In this document: in pieces, positions 46,601-59,290 of the stretch | Layout of the letters: each line of letters begins with the position of its first letter | How positions within the stretch are numbered: the first letter of the stretch is position 1 | From: Mya arenaria | Lineage: Eukaryota > Mollusca > Bivalvia > Myida > Myidae | Direction of reading: 5' to 3' | DNA: 64,000 nt | Assembly (NCBI RefSeq): GCF_026914265.1 | Contig: NC_069124.1 | Coordinates: 60,232,589-60,296,588, forward strand | The notes under the pieces: generated by a model | Databases searched by the model: none | The model's input: only the letters and a program-made list of their open reading frames with translations | Told to the model about the DNA's origin: nothing | Program-made: the position numbers and the translations under genes

Positions 46601-47163
46601 CCATTATGCAGCAAGAAAATGTACGATGGAGAGTTGTTTGGGTTTTGTGTGATTTGATATTTTCAGATACTTGGAAAGCATTCAAGTTACCATGTACATG
46701 TAATTCTTGAAATAAAACAATAGTTAACCGGCCATTAATTTAGACAAACTGCATGTATTAACGTATATCGTCGACTTGTTGTAAGAAATATTTAAAAGGC
46801 CAATTGTTCTTTAAAGTGCCTTTATACAGTTAACCATAAACGGACAAGGAACGAATTTATCAAGCTTCACGATGTAATAATTGCACAACTGTGGCAATCA
46901 TCGTTCGCCTATTGATGATAGAATACGTTTTTTTTATCTTTATCTAGATGTTGTACCTGTTTGAACGGTTGCCGGAGTTTAGGGCGTGGATAAGTGAAGA
47001 GGTACAGAGCCCGCGCTCTCTGAAGCGCCTGTGTAGGGGCTACATAAGGGGTCAGCTGGGACCGGAAGGGCTTATGCACGTCAGCAGTTTTGACTTACCC
47101 CGGGTGCTACAGGACTTCATCCTGTGCCGGGACATAGACCCTGAAGATCTGAACGTCATCTAG
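40637..47163 (+). CDS. Ankyrin-repeat and SOCS-box protein (ASB-like)
   Basis: Eight coding exons: 40637-40811, 40953-41050, 43636-43762, 44030-44230, 44432-44550, 45943-46060, 46514-46620 and 46948-47163. They have GT-AG borders and matching phases and encode 386 residues. Successive exons hold ankyrin repeats, for example EQRRTPLHFAVVANRRSVIQ, SGRTPLLDAVISDQLDSARM, KGSTPLMFACSLRNLPTVKL and DNGMTAIQFCVGHKT, each followed by an LL..GA.IN-type turn. The last exon carries a SOCS box (about residues 337-377) beginning PRSLKRLCRGYIRGQLG. ASB proteins are substrate receptors of Cullin-RING E3 ubiquitin ligases: ankyrin repeats bind the target and the SOCS box binds Elongin B/C and Cullin5. The ATG follows a possible acceptor (ttgactgtag), so a 5' UTR exon is likely. 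Intron 2 is filled by a minisatellite. The individual ASB subtype is not assigned. Confidence 0.9.
41420..43530. repeat. 17-bp minisatellite passing into a 43-bp higher-order array
   Basis: From about 41420 to 42600 the unit is about 17 bases (ATCACCTATACCACTAG) with many variants. From about 42600 to 43380 it becomes a regular 43-base unit made of ATCACCTTTATCACCAATAC, AACTAAATCCCCTAAACCAC and CAG, alternating ATCACCTTT and ATCACCATT versions. The 17-base form returns near 43390-43500. The whole array is inside intron 2 of the ASB gene. Confidence 0.93.
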
Positions 47164-48233
47164 ATAGAGTGTGCTTCGGTTTTAAGTCAAAGTTATTGTA
47201 TAATTACACGTGGTTTCCTCAGATTGTATACCAACGTCTGTGATAAAGTGTATGACAAACAAATTCAGTGTCCATAGTATGGCAGAGGCGTCAAGACAGA
47301 TCGTTTCAGTTCATGCAGCTCAACTAGAAACAAGCATGATTTGTACCCTCTAAATTTGAATAAGCTCGGACTACACGTTCCGAGGCATATAGAATACATC
47401 TGTGAAATCGTGACATCGTTCGCTTAAGCGCCGTTTGCGAACGTTTTGGGCGGCATGAAGTTTATGCTACTCTTTGTGTAGTAACATGTTATACCTATTT
47501 ATCGAGCGAGAATTACTTGTTTGACATTTATAAATTTATTAACAGTTAGTCTTATGGCGTGCTTGTTGCATTTGTATTTCTAGTAAAACTATTTAACTGC
47601 TAGTTATCATTTTCTTAATATCTTGGTGTATTTGATTATAATGTTCACATATACATTTTCAGCATTTGAGAAAATCGTATAAATTAATATTGGATGTCTG
47701 TCTGCCTACCTGCCTGCGTGCGTGCGTGTATTTCTGATTGTATATGTTTTTTGTGATCGTATGTGTGCGTGTGCGTGCGTGTGTGTGTGTGTAAGTGTGT
47801 GTGTGTCACTAGCGGATTAAGGGGGGGGGGGGCATCCGCATGCCAAGAAATCCTATCCAATTTTTAAAACCTCTGTATGCAGGCGTTATGTTTGCGTTTA
47901 CCAGGCATATGCAGAATGTTCCAGTCAGTGGTTTTGTGATTCAACAGTCAACTTTGATCAGTTATCTGCTAACGGCTAAATCATCGAAATTTAATGACTT
48001 TGGTCAGTTTTTGAAATAGTGCATGATTCTTAGGTTTAACGCTTCATCTCATTTTGTATAGTTCGATACTTGTCAAACATAAAACAAATATTTCAATAAT
48101 AGTTTATTAATGAATATAGACATGATTTTCTGAACTATAATTAAGCTAAGAATTAGATATTTGATATTGATTATAAACAAATCTCCTTGACAACAATGTT
48201 TAACTCTCTAAACCACACGCTTGAGTTATTTAA
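47164..48233. other. Spacer downstream of ASB gene, with dispersed repeat and microsatellites
   Basis: It contains the second member of the dispersed pair (47551-47694), a (TG/CG)n and GTGCGT tract with CTGCCTACCTGCCTGCG (about 47697-47815) and a G-run of 12 at about 47820-47832. No gene is recognised; the ASB 3' UTR should start here. Confidence 0.55.
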
Positions 48234-48510
48234 AGTCTAGTTTAAGGAATGTTTGGCATGATAATCCCCTGATGTGCATCTTCTGCTAATTGCACTGGTG
48301 TCACAGTAGGGGCCAATTTCCTGTGTATTCGTCTATCGCCTCAGGGCCATGTAGGGTCCATTTTATAATAAAACATCGAAAACTGCACAACAGGACACTC
48401 AGATTGGAGATCTGATAAGGCAATAAGATTAAGATCAATTAACAGAGTTGAACACGGTTTTGGTGGGGTGGGGTGGTGGGTACTTATAGAAGGCTTAAAC
48501 TAGGCCTTTA
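48234..48510. repeat. Dispersed repeat, copy 2, with short inverted ends
   Basis: Matches 29777-30040. It begins TCTAGTTTAAGGAATG and ends CTTAAACTAGG, which are complementary, with a G-rich stretch (TGGGGTGGGGTGGTGGG) and TACTTATAGAAGG just before the right end. It is consistent with a short non-autonomous DNA transposon. Confidence 0.65.
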
Positions 48511-48699
48511 ACTCCACTACATCTAAATGTATTAATATAGCGCCTTTAGCTAAGACTTTTTCTGTGGATGTCGAAATTTTGCAGAACAATAAAGGTTGTT
48601 TTACATCGTGCCTCCACCATTATAAATATATAAATGAAGGGGTCTTCGCATTGATACCAAAACATGGTCCCCTTATACACAATTACATATAATTGATTA

Positions 48700-48935
48700 T
48701 AGCGAAATTAGCAGAAAAAGTAGTTACTGGATAGTTGTAGTTGGAGAAGTAGCTGGTATTGTAGAAGTGGTAACAACAAAAGTATCAGCAGCAGCGACTG
48801 TGGTTTCAGGGGAAGCAACATCGTCATCATTATCGGTGGTGATTGAAGTTGTGGTGGTGGTGGCTGTGGCGGTGACAGTGGCAAGGGCAGTATCGGTAGT
48901 GGCAGTATTAACCGCAGCAGCTGCAGCATAACCAG
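48700..48935. repeat. Imperfect trinucleotide-rich tract
   Basis: Runs of GTAGTTGG-, GTGGTGGTGGCTGTGGCGGT- and GCAGCAGC-type triplets without strict periodicity. The minus-strand open frame at 48708-48929 is a Leu/Pro-rich reading of this tract and not a gene. Confidence 0.5.
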
Positions 48936-49094
48936 CTGTATTAACTAAGAATTGAGAGCATGCATATTAAATGATCAAACATGTTGACCTAATAAATTAT
49001 ATTTCATCCAACACATTAACTCCCGTCATGGGCTCCACAGATTCCGGACGCAGTATTCAGCTAATCAAGTACATTCATAACTAGGTTTCAGCGA

Positions 49095-51840
49095 AAAGGG
49101 TTTTGAAACTACTTCAAAACATAAAACAAAACGGACCTAACCAAGAAATCGGGGAACTGGCAAATGATACATTCAAAATGTTAAAACAAGCTGTGGTGCA
49201 GTCTAATGAAGGCAGGATAGAGAAAATTAAAAAGGACTTATTACCTGCATATCGATCACTGTGCTCAAACGTTCCTTACTTTTCGGCGACAAATTAAATG
49301 AAAAAAAATAAACTATTGAAAGAAGCACACAAAACCACCGTCACAAACCAACCACAGAGAAAGCCTTTTTTAGCGCGACGGGGAGGAGCGTCCAAGTACA
49401 ATCCACGGGATTACAACAACAGCTTGAGCTACAGCAACTCCACCTTCAAGACAAACAAGACGAACCTCCCGAGAAACAGCCGCTCTTTCCATCGCAACCA
49501 GTTCTTTAAAAAAGGGGGGAAACCGGTGAAAAAATCTTAAATGTAAGTAATGAATTTCAAATACGCCTGGACAATACTCCAGACAATTTCTCGGCAAGAA
49601 AGACAGCTCGAAGAATTGCTAGGTCTGAATTCATCACAAGTGATAAATGGGTTTTAAACACAATACGTGGATGTAGTGTCGAACTTACGGAACCCCCTCA
49701 ACAAATTTTTGTACCAAAACCTTTTAAATTTGATGTGGAGGATTCTCTAAAAATTGAGGCAGAACTTGAACGTTTTTTACAAAGTGGTATAACAGAACAG
49801 GCTCCAGACGGTTCAGATAACGAATTAATCTCAAATATATTTATTCGACATAAAAAAGACGGTCGTTAAGAATAATTCTAAATTTGAAATCGTTTAATGA
49901 AACATATGTGGAGAAAACACATTTTAAGATGGAATCTCTTCGCCAAGCTATCAATGCAATGAGGAAAGACTGTTATCTTGTATGGAACGCCGGCACTGTC
50001 TTTCGTAGTCCAAAACCTTTATTATTGTGTTTGTTTCTTATTACATTATGTACCAAGTGCTTTACATGGTGTACAAACATAGTTATGTTATGTCAGTTTA
50101 TCTTTATATGTTGTGGTTTTGTACTTATATTATGACAGTTTTAATTATATTATGCGGATACATCTTTGCATCATCTGATATATCAGACGCTTATCAGTCG
50201 ATTAAGATTAGAGAACAGGATCGTCGTTATTTTAGATTTATGTTCGATGGTGTGAAGAATCAATTTTGCGCGTTAGTCATGGGTTACAGTTGCAGCCCAA
50301 AAATTTGGACAAAGTGCATGAAACCGGTGTTCGCATACTTACGGTCATTGGGACATATTAGCGTATACTTCATTGACGATTCGTGTTTATTAGGTGATGC
50401 ATTCAATTCATGTTCAAACAATGTTAGGGACACGATTTACCTTATGGATCAACTGGGACGTACGGTAAATGTAGAAATATCAGTTTCAGTCCCATGCCAA
50501 AAACTAACTTTTCTAGGTTTCATTTTGTGTTCAACTTCGATGACTATTCGGTTGACACATGAAAAATACCAGGACATTTTTCAATTATGTAAAGAAATGA
50601 TGCAGAAAAAAACCCGAACAACTATTCGTCATTTTGAAAAATTGATAGGGAAATTAAACGCCGCAGAGCCAGGGGTGACGCATGCACCTTTACACATAAG
50701 ACCCATGGAAAAAGTGAAAGAAAAACAGTTATGTATTAACCATGGAAATTTTGACGGTTTATGAACGTACCTCGATCACTTGACACTGAGTTTCAATGGT
50801 GGATAAATAATTTGTGTTAGCTTTAAATGCGTTTCCATTCCGGATCCTGACATTGTTTTTTTCTGATGCTTACAAATAACTCGCGAACACATGGTTATTG
50901 GTCACCGCAAGAAACGGAGTTACATATTAATGTTTTAGAACTGAAGGCGTGTGACATTGCAATACGTACGTTTTGCAAAAATACGAGCCATGTACATGTT
51001 AGAATATATACGGACAATACCACATGTTGCTCATATCTAAACAGATATGGAGGAAAGATAACATCATTAGATGAAATTGCGCGACAGATATGGTTTTGGT
51101 GCATTCCTAGAAATATTCAAGTGTCGGTTTCCCACATTGCAGGAGTAGACAATAAGAAAGCAGATAAGCTGAGTAGGTCACAAAACGATAACACGGAATG
51201 GTCGCTTGAGTCATCTATTTTCAAAACTTAAATGGGCATATATCCGAACATGTCTATAGATTTATTCGCATCAAAACTAAATACAAAACTGAAACAATAT
51301 GTCAGTCGCTTGCCTGATACTGATCGCAAAGGCGTAGACGCGTTTTCATTGCGATAGACAGGGCAACTATATTACATATTTGCTCCTTTCAGTAAACTGA
51401 CTCGCATCCTGCAAAATATCGAAAGGGACCGCACAGAAGCGATAATAATAGTTCGAATTTGGCCGACTCAGGTGTGGTGGCCAATGTTGTTAAAGCTGAT
51501 CAAAGGACCGGGGTTGATATTAGCTCCTACCACAGGCGTATTAAAACTCGAACACAAACCACACAAAAAGCATCCACTGACAAAGATGAGGTTGATTGTT
51601 TTGAATATATCAGGACGGTTTTGCGACAGCGAGGATGACCGGAAAACGCTCAAACGATCATCATTAAGTCCTCGAGAAATAGCACGAAAAAAACAGTACA
51701 ACTCGAATCGTAAGAAATGGTTTCATTATTGTGAAAGGGAGGGAGATCCCTTTAAACCGGCTACCATGACAGTAGTAAACTTTCTATCCACTCTATACGA
51801 TAATGGATTATCATACAATTTATTTAAACTATAATATAAC
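49095..51840 (+). mobile_element. DIRS-type (tyrosine-recombinase) retrotransposon fossil, broken
   Basis: An old, broken copy on the plus strand. Parts in order: a gag-like end (about 49.1-49.55 kb), a reverse transcriptase region (about 49.6-50.8 kb), an RNase H region (about 50.87-51.2 kb) and the beginning of a tyrosine-recombinase region (about 51.5-51.83 kb). The DLFASKLN segment and the order RT, RNase H, recombinase are typical of DIRS elements rather than LTR elements. The copy is interrupted about half a dozen times and lacks recognisable ends, so it is a fossil of moderate to considerable age. Confidence 0.75.
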
Positions 51841-51907
51841 ATAGTCGGTTCTGTTCGGGATTATATACCTATTTACAGACAAGATCGTCGTGAGGCATTT
51901 TATTATT

Positions 51908-51942
51908 GTTTTTGGGGGGGAGGGGGGGGGGGGGTGGGGTGG
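51908..51942. repeat. G-run
   Basis: About 30 bases that are almost all G, with single interruptions by A and T. It could form quadruplex structure and is hard to sequence, so local length is uncertain. Confidence 0.8.
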
Positions 51943-52243
51943 TCAAAATTTTACAGAAAAATGTCATTCAAGGATAAGGATTGTATGTGGGTCAAAATAC
52001 GTTCTAACTCCGGTCACGGTATGAGGACAATGCAAGATGCACACAAAACAATGCAAATTTCTTGAATGAACCATTTGCAAAACAATTCGCTTTCTGTTAT
52101 ACGAAAATGCATTTAAAATGCCTCCAGAAAGTGTTCATGATGATGTTAACACAACTGAAGTAAACTCAACATTCGGAGGTTCAGTTTCATCAAAATGATG
52201 TATTTTCAAGTTGTGTTTGTATTTTCCATGGTGTATACGTATA

Positions 52244-52422
52244 CAGTCGAACCCCCGTTAGCTCGAACTCGTTTGGCTCGAATTCCTTGTTGGCTCAAAC
52301 TGGATGTTAAGAACTCATTTCATTATACTGAAGGTAAGAATTCCCGCTTGTTGGTTCGAATTTTCCGAGGCTCGATGTATTTTTGCCGGTCCGTAGCAGT
52401 TCGAGCCAACGGGGTTGAATTG
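52244..52422. mobile_element. 179-bp MITE, Tigger/pogo-like
   Basis: The ends are inverted repeats (CAGTCGAACCCCCGTTAGCT at left; the right end is the complement of CAATTCAACCCCGTTGGCTC), flanked by TA on both sides (52242-52243 and 52423-52424). The inner part keeps repeating GGCTCGAA/TTCGAGCC motifs. Ends beginning CAG.CGAACC with a TA target site are usual for pogo/Tigger-type elements. There is no coding capacity. Confidence 0.75.
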
Positions 52423-52424
52423 TA

Positions 52425-54365
52425 CGTACGAATTTTATAAAAATAATCTCGTGAATAATTATGTATAACATTTAATATTTCTTCATGTTTTTCTTGGCAA
52501 AATTTAAAACATTATTCCAAATCTTGACCCAAACCGCAGCAATTCCCATGACATGATAACATGATTTAGCACATCATGATTTAACACATGGTCAAGACTT
52601 GACATTAAATTCAGGGTCAATAGGCCTTTCTCAATATTTATACATGCTTAACATTCCATTCTCAGAACGAGGCTCAGATGGGTCAGATGAAAACATTGGT
52701 CACTGATATCAATGGCTACTTCAGGTGAAGTTGTGTTTCTGTGTAATTGTGTGCGAGATTACAAGATTTCTTATTATCATTGTTGTGTATTACAACTGTA
52801 ATACAGTTGGAAGAATCAGCTATTATAAATTTCCAAAAGAATAAGAAGAATAAAAGAAAACAATGGTTGGTGAACATAAGAGGAGATATAGGCTAAGAAT
52901 TCCAGGTAAGCTCTTTCATTAATAACATAGAAATTACTTGATTGTTTGAGGTTAATGCAATTCAGGATATTGTATGTCTTTGACAATATGTATTAGCTGG
53001 CTATCCTAGATGTCAAATATGATAAAGAAATTCTTTAAAAAATATGTATCATTTCTTTAAATTAGAAAATAATAATGTTGTACAGTTCTATACATGTATA
53101 TCCAACTTTGGTCCTTTTTCCTCGCAGATTTCAAAAACAATAGCCATCTAGCTGTCACTTTAAGACAGAGGATTTTATGGAAAGAACACCTTCAAAGAAA
53201 CAAAGGCTTAGGAAGAAACAGTTCCTAAAGTTTCTAACTGGATTGAGGAAACTACACCAATAATATTGCTGACACGAAAGCCCACTGCCACATCATAACC
53301 CAGAACTTAACGGTATACATTTTTATTAGTCAAAACAAACGGCAGTCTATAAAATGTTTTGCAACACCAAGCAACAATTCCTTTATTAAACTGTGAATTA
53401 CAATCATGCACTTGAAGGATAAAATTCAATACGTACTTGTATTCGAGAACTGGGTATTTAGTACTTTTATTATCATTGATTGACAAATTCACTGTTATTT
53501 CAGATTAAAATTAGATGATGATGATAATGCAACATTGAAATCAGATGTTCAGCCTAGTGAAAGCAGGGAGGACATTCGCAAAGCAACCTCTTCACATATT
53601 GATTTAAACATATTTTATTCAAAATGTTTATAAATATAATCATCAAAGTTCTCATTAAATACCGGTACAATATAAATATTACATAATGGTCAACAGAGAG
53701 CGATTTAGAACATGCTAAGCAATACTGACAAAGTAAGTAACTTATATACAAGAGTTTCTTCATATTTAATGTTTCTAACATTTTATCAATGTGTAGAACC
53801 ATCCGCTTCTATTCACTGTTCAATCATGGTCGTCGGGCGATGTATAGATAGCTAAATAAAGTATTTGAAAAAGAAAATGTCAACTTTGTTTTTCATATTT
53901 TCACACAAATCTATATTTAAGTATATTGTTTCATTGTGATTGTCGTTTTCACACTAGATGAAAAAGTCATGTCCACAACAAACGTCCAGGGCAATGACGC
54001 TGTTTCACACCGTTTACAAAGTGTGCCTTTATTTTTATTTTTTTTATTTTTAATCAATCCATCATCATCAAATAACTACACTATCATAGTTGAACAACTC
54101 TTGGTGTCGTATCCTCTTGCTTGTGCTTTTTCAAGTATTCTGTGTCCTCAAGTGGACTCGTTCATTTTTGAAGACGTTCAGCATGCATTACCTGAAAGAA
54201 TATCATTTTGAATTGTGTTTTTTTCTTCTTCTACTATTGTCAGTATTTAAATACTGACATAAATGGTCAATACCTTGACACTGCCACAAATAATAAAGTA
54301 AGGTAACCAAGACAGCAATATAAGAAGGAATTATTCTTGTCATAGGAAAAGGTGAATACATAGAC
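52425..54365. other. Intergenic, no gene recognised
   Basis: AT-rich sequence with short open frames on both strands. A 14-codon start at 52863 (MVGEHKRRYRLRIP) ends in a donor-like GTAAGC and a possible acceptor lies near 53128, but the downstream sequence soon reaches stops and I do not call a gene. Confidence 0.45.
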
Positions 54366-54450
54366 AGAATACTAGGTTAGTGTCGTGGATGAAGGAAGTT
54401 TATCTGGGTATTTATCGGGTGAGCCGATGAAGTATACCAGAATTATTATT
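54366..54450. repeat. Fragment of the 30.3-31.0 kb repeat family
   Basis: ACTAGGTTAGTGTCGTGGAT, then a shortened GGAAGTTTATCTGGGTATTT and ATCGGGTGAGCCGATG match the left part of the element at 30330-31000. Confidence 0.6.
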
Positions 54451-54747
54451 TGGCGATTGATTGGACTGTCTTAGTAACTTTTTGTTTGTGATCTTTACCT
54501 TAAAATCATTGTTGCAGTCTTAAAAAGGCTGAAATCCCTCTTCTGTGTACGAAGTATTTGGTGACGTTTCTGGAGTACTCGAGACTCGATAGGATGGTAA
54601 GCGGTATGCAGTAACTCAAAACGTAAGCGCTATTCGGGTCGTAGTCTCTTTAAATAGATAAATATTATTTGTGACGCAAGATTCGGGAAAGCTGGTGTAT
54701 TTGGTTTGCAAATTGGGAGGAGGTTATTTCCTCCTATACGGCAACCG

Positions 54748-55523
54748 TCAATACTAACCCGACGTCGGTACGACGTGAGATTTTGTTCATGACGTGACCG
54801 ACCATAATCGACCTAAGTCCCACATCGAGGCGACGTGAAAACCCTGACGCCCGTGCGACTTTGATTTACTACGTCGTCTCGAGGTGGGGTACTCGTCGGG
54901 CGCCTGTCATTTTATTGTCATTTTCTGCCTGAATTTTCATCTGACATGTATGGTTTCCAAAGAATTAAATCTCACTAAATACCTGACATTTTTTATGAAC
55001 AATGTAAAATAAGAAACATCGTCAGTATCTTGTAACATGCATTTTATTTCGGCGCATATTCAAACTTCGGGAACAAGACAAAGCTGAATATTTGAACCGC
55101 TCGGAAAATATAGAGGTCCAATTTCGGACCGATATATTGAGAATACTTGGTTAGTGCCGAGCCAGATTAATTTTCTCCATCCATGGCACAGTGACTCTGT
55201 GATCCATGGCACTCACCTAGTATTTTATTTAACCTGTTACTTTGTTTATTAAAACAAGATCAATTAAAATTGTTCAAGTTTATTCAATACGTTGAAATCA
55301 AAGTAATTGCATTTTAATACGTCAATGTCACCGGCAAAGAGAGAATATAATATTTGCCGAAATATATTTACGTTTAAAATGGTCGTAATTCCGTCGTCGC
55401 CTCGACGTCTGGTTTGATGTCAAATCACTTTACGAAGTCCCCCAAAATCTCCAGTCAAACCCACGTCGGAGTTCGACGTCGAGGCGACATCGAAGCGAGG
55501 TCAAATGTTAGCTTGGTATTGTA
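54748..55523. mobile_element. Putative CpG-rich foldback element with nested repeat
   Basis: Both ends are rich in GACGTCG, CGAGGCGACGT and related inverted motifs (about 54760-54900 and 55380-55505), and the outermost bases (CAATACTAAC at left; complement of GTTAGCTTGGTATTG at right) are roughly inverted. The middle (55135-55345) is a copy of the 30.3-31.0 kb repeat family, apparently inserted inside. Limits and family are uncertain. The motif style recalls the palindrome at 62901-63189. Confidence 0.4.
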
Positions 55524-55531
55524 ACGGTCCG

Positions 55532-55736
55532 CTGTAGGCGGATGTGCGTTCATAGGTTTTCCGAGAAAAGCATGCTCAACCCTGAAGGCGTCGACTGGTC
55601 TTAATATACAGTAAATTCTCAAACCACAGACCGGGCTATGCTAATTTGCATATTACCTACCATGTACATCAACGTACTATGAACGTACTTCCGTCTATAA
55701 CGGAATATTATACTATGAACGCACATCCGCCTACAG
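55532..55736. repeat. 24-bp perfect inverted repeat
   Basis: The arms at 55532-55555 (CTGTAGGCGGATGTGCGTTC and on to ATAG) and 55713-55736 are exact complements, with 157 bases between them. Inside lies a diverged extra copy of the arm (ACTATGAACGTACTTCCGTC). It is probably a small non-autonomous element. Confidence 0.7.
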
Positions 55737-55914
55737 TGTCAATGGTAAGTTGTTCTCAAGTCAGTAATCTACGGCTAAGAACAATACTGTGGAATCTATC
55801 TGGACGAGCCCAGCAGGCAACATTTCACATGTGTTAAAGGCGACACGCAACAGGTAACATCGATATCAAAATATTGTTATCAGTAGATGTTGGGTTATGG
55901 CGTTGGACAGGTCA

Positions 55915-58900
55915 ATGAATATATCATCATTGGAACGACCAGTGAAGATCTCAACCTTTGAACGACCAGTGAAGATCTCAACCTTTGAACGACCAAGTGA
56001 AGATCTCAACCTTTGAACGACCAGTGAAGATCTCAACCTTTGAACGGTCAGTGAAGATCTCAACCTTCGAACGACCAGTGAAGATCTCAACCTTCGAACG
56101 ACCAGTGAAGATCTCAACCTTCGAACGACCAGTGAAGATCTCAACCTTTGAACGACCAGTGAAGATCTCAACCTTTGAACGACCAGTGAAGATCTCAACC
56201 TTCGAACGACCAGTGAAGATCTCAACCTTTGAACGACCAGTGAAGATCTCAACCTTTGAACGACCAGTGACGATCTCAACCTTCGAACGACCAGTGAAGA
56301 TCTCAACCTTTGAACGACCAGTGACGATCTCAACCTTCGAACGACCAGTGAAGATCTCAACCTTTGAACGACCAGTGAAGATCTCAACCTTTGAACGACC
56401 AGTGAAGATCTCAACCTTTGAACGACCAGTGAAGATCTCAACCTTTGAACGACCAGTGAAGATCTCAACCTTTGAACGACCAGTGAAGATCTCAACCTTC
56501 GAACGACCAGTGAAGATCTCAACCTTTGAACGGTCAGTGAAGATCTCAACCTTTGAACGGTCAGTGAAGATCTCAACCTTTGAACGGTCAGTGAAGATCT
56601 CAACCTTTGAACGACCAGTGAAGATCTCAACCTTTGAACGGTCAGTGAAGATCTCAACCTTTGAACGACCAGTGAAGATCTCAACCTTTGAACGACCAGT
56701 GAAGATCTCAACCTTCGAACGACCAGTGAAGATCTCAACCTTCGAACGACCAGTGAAGATCTCAACCTTCGAACGACCAGTGAAGATCTCAACCTTTGAA
56801 CGACCAGTGAAGATCTCAACCTTTGAACGGTCAGTGAAGATCTCAACGTGGAAGGGTCAGTGAAGACATCACCCTTGGAACGGTCATTGAATATATCAAC
56901 CTTGGAACGGTCAGTGAAGATATCAACATTAACCTTGAAATTGTCATTCAATGTATTAACCTTTAAATGGTCAGTGAAGATATTAACTTTGAAACGGTCA
57001 GTGGAGATATTAACTTTAAAACGGTCAGTGAAGATATCGACCTTTGGACAGTCAGTGTAGATATCAACCCTTGAACGGTCAGTTAAGATATTAACTTGGA
57101 AACGGTCAGTGTAGATATTAACTTTGAAACGGTCTATGGAGATTTCAACTCGGAAACGGTAAGTGTAGATATCAACCTCGAAATGGTCAGTGGAGATATC
57201 AACCATTTCTTGGAGATATTAACCTTGAAATGGTCGTTGGAGATATCAACCTTGAAATGGTAAATGGAGACATCAAATTTGGAATGTCCAGTGGAGATAT
57301 CAACCTTGAAATGGCCGTTGGAGATATCGACCTTGAAATGGTAAGTGGAGATATCAACCTTGGAACGGTCAGTGGAGATATCAACCTTGGAACGGTCAGT
57401 GGTGATATCAACCTTGGAACGGTCAGTGGTGATATCAACATTGGAACGGTCAGTGGAGATATCAACCTTGAAACGGTCAATGGAGATATCAACATTGGAA
57501 CGGTCAGTGGAGACATCAAATTTGGAATGTCCAGTGGAGATATCAACCTTGAAATGGCCGTTGGAGATATCGACCTTGAAATGGTAAGTGGAGATATCAA
57601 CCTTGGAACGGTCAGTGGAGATATCAACCTTGAAATGGCCGTTGGAGATATCGACCTTGAAATGGTAAGTGGAGATATCAACCTTGGAACGGTCAGTGGA
57701 GATATCAACCTTGAAACGGTCGATGGAGATATCAACATTGGAACGGTCAGTGGAGATATCAACATTGGAACGGTCAGTGGAGATATCAACATTGGAACGG
57801 TCAGTGGAGATATCAACCTTGGAACGGTCAGTGGAGATATCAACCTTGGAACGGTCAGTGGAGATATCAACATTGGAACGGTCAGTGGAGATATCAACCT
57901 TGGAACGGTCAGTGGAGAAATCAACCTTGAAATGGTAAATGGAGACATCAAATTTGGAATGTCCAGTGGAGATATCAGCATTGGAATGGTCATTGGAGAT
58001 ATCAACCTTGGAACGGTCAGTGGAGATATCAACCTTGAAACGGTCAGTGGAGATATCAACCTTGGAACGGTCAGTGGATATATCAACCTTGGAACGGTCA
58101 GTGGAGATATCAACCTTGGAACGGTCAGTGGAGATATCAACCTTGGAACGGTCAGTGGAGATATCAACATTGAAATGGTCAGTGGAGATATCAACCTTGA
58201 AACGGTCATTGGAGATATCAACCTTGGAACGGTCAGTGGAGATATCAACATTGGAATGGTCAGTGGAGATATCAACCTTGAAACGGTCATTGGAGATATC
58301 AACATTGGAATGGTCATTGGATATATCAACCTTGGAACGGTCAGTGGAGATATCAACCTTGGAAGGTCAGTGGAGATATCAACCTTGAAACGATCAGTGG
58401 AGATATCAACCTTGAAACGGTCATTGGAGATATCAACAACATTGGAACGGTCAGTGGAGATATCAACCTTGAAGTGATCAATGGACATATCAACCTTGAA
58501 ATTGTCAGTGGATATATCGCCTTGATCAGTCAGTGGAGCTTTTAACTTGGAAACGGTCAGTGTAAATATTAACTTTGAAACGGTCAGTGGAGATTTTATC
58601 TTTGGAACGGTCAGTGGAGATTTTAACTTAGAAGCGGTTAGTGTAGATATTAACTTTGAAATGGTCAGTGTACATATTAACTTGGAAAGGGATAGTGTAG
58701 AAATTAACTTTGAAATGGTCAGTAGAGATATCAACCTTGAAATGGTCATTGCAATACAACCTTGAAATGGTCATTGGAGATATCAACATTGAAATGTTCG
58801 GTGGATATATCAACATTAAAACGGTCAGTAGAGATAACAACCTTAGGGCGGTCAGTGGAGATATCAACATTGGAACGGTCAGTGAAAATATCAACATCAT

Positions 58901-59290
58901 TAGAACGGTCAGTGGAGATATCACCATTGAAACGGTCAGTGGAGATAACAACCTTAGGTCTCGGAGATATCAACATTTGAACGGTCAGTGAATATATCAA
59001 CATCATTAGAACGGTCAGTGGAGATATTAACATTGGAACGGTCATTAGAGATATCAACCTTGGACGGTCAGTGGATATATCAACATTGAAACGGTCGGTG
59101 GAGAAATCAACATTTGAACTGTCAGTGTATATATCATTCTTTGGACGGTCAGTGCATATATCAACACCATTAGAACGGTCAGTGGAGAAGTCAAACTAGG
59201 GACGCTCAGTGAAGCTGTCAACCTTGGAACGGTCAGTGGATAAAACAAAGGCTGGAATGGTCATTGAATATATCAGCCTCGCAATAGTCC
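55915..59290. repeat. 27-bp minisatellite array, two sequence classes
   Basis: About 120 units of 27 bases. From 55915 to about 56850 the units are very uniform (GAAGATCTCAACCTTTGAAC plus GACCAGT, with rare GGTCAGT variants). From about 56850 to 59290 they are more varied, built on GGAGATATCAACCTTGGAAC plus GGTCAGT, with higher-order patterns of several units (for example the GAAATGGCCGTTGGAGATAT variant recurring with its neighbours). Since 27 is divisible by three, long frames are open on both strands, which give 9-residue periodic peptides; none is likely a gene. Confidence 0.95.

Noticed and set aside
48708-48929. Leu/Pro-rich 73-codon minus-strand frame
   Set aside because: It is a translation of a trinucleotide-rich tract with no gene context.
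55866-58749. Long minus- and plus-strand open frames (292-516 codons) with 9-residue periodicity
   Set aside because: They are readings of the 27-bp minisatellite in frames that happen to lack stops on both strands; there are no unique domains, splice sites or regulatory context.
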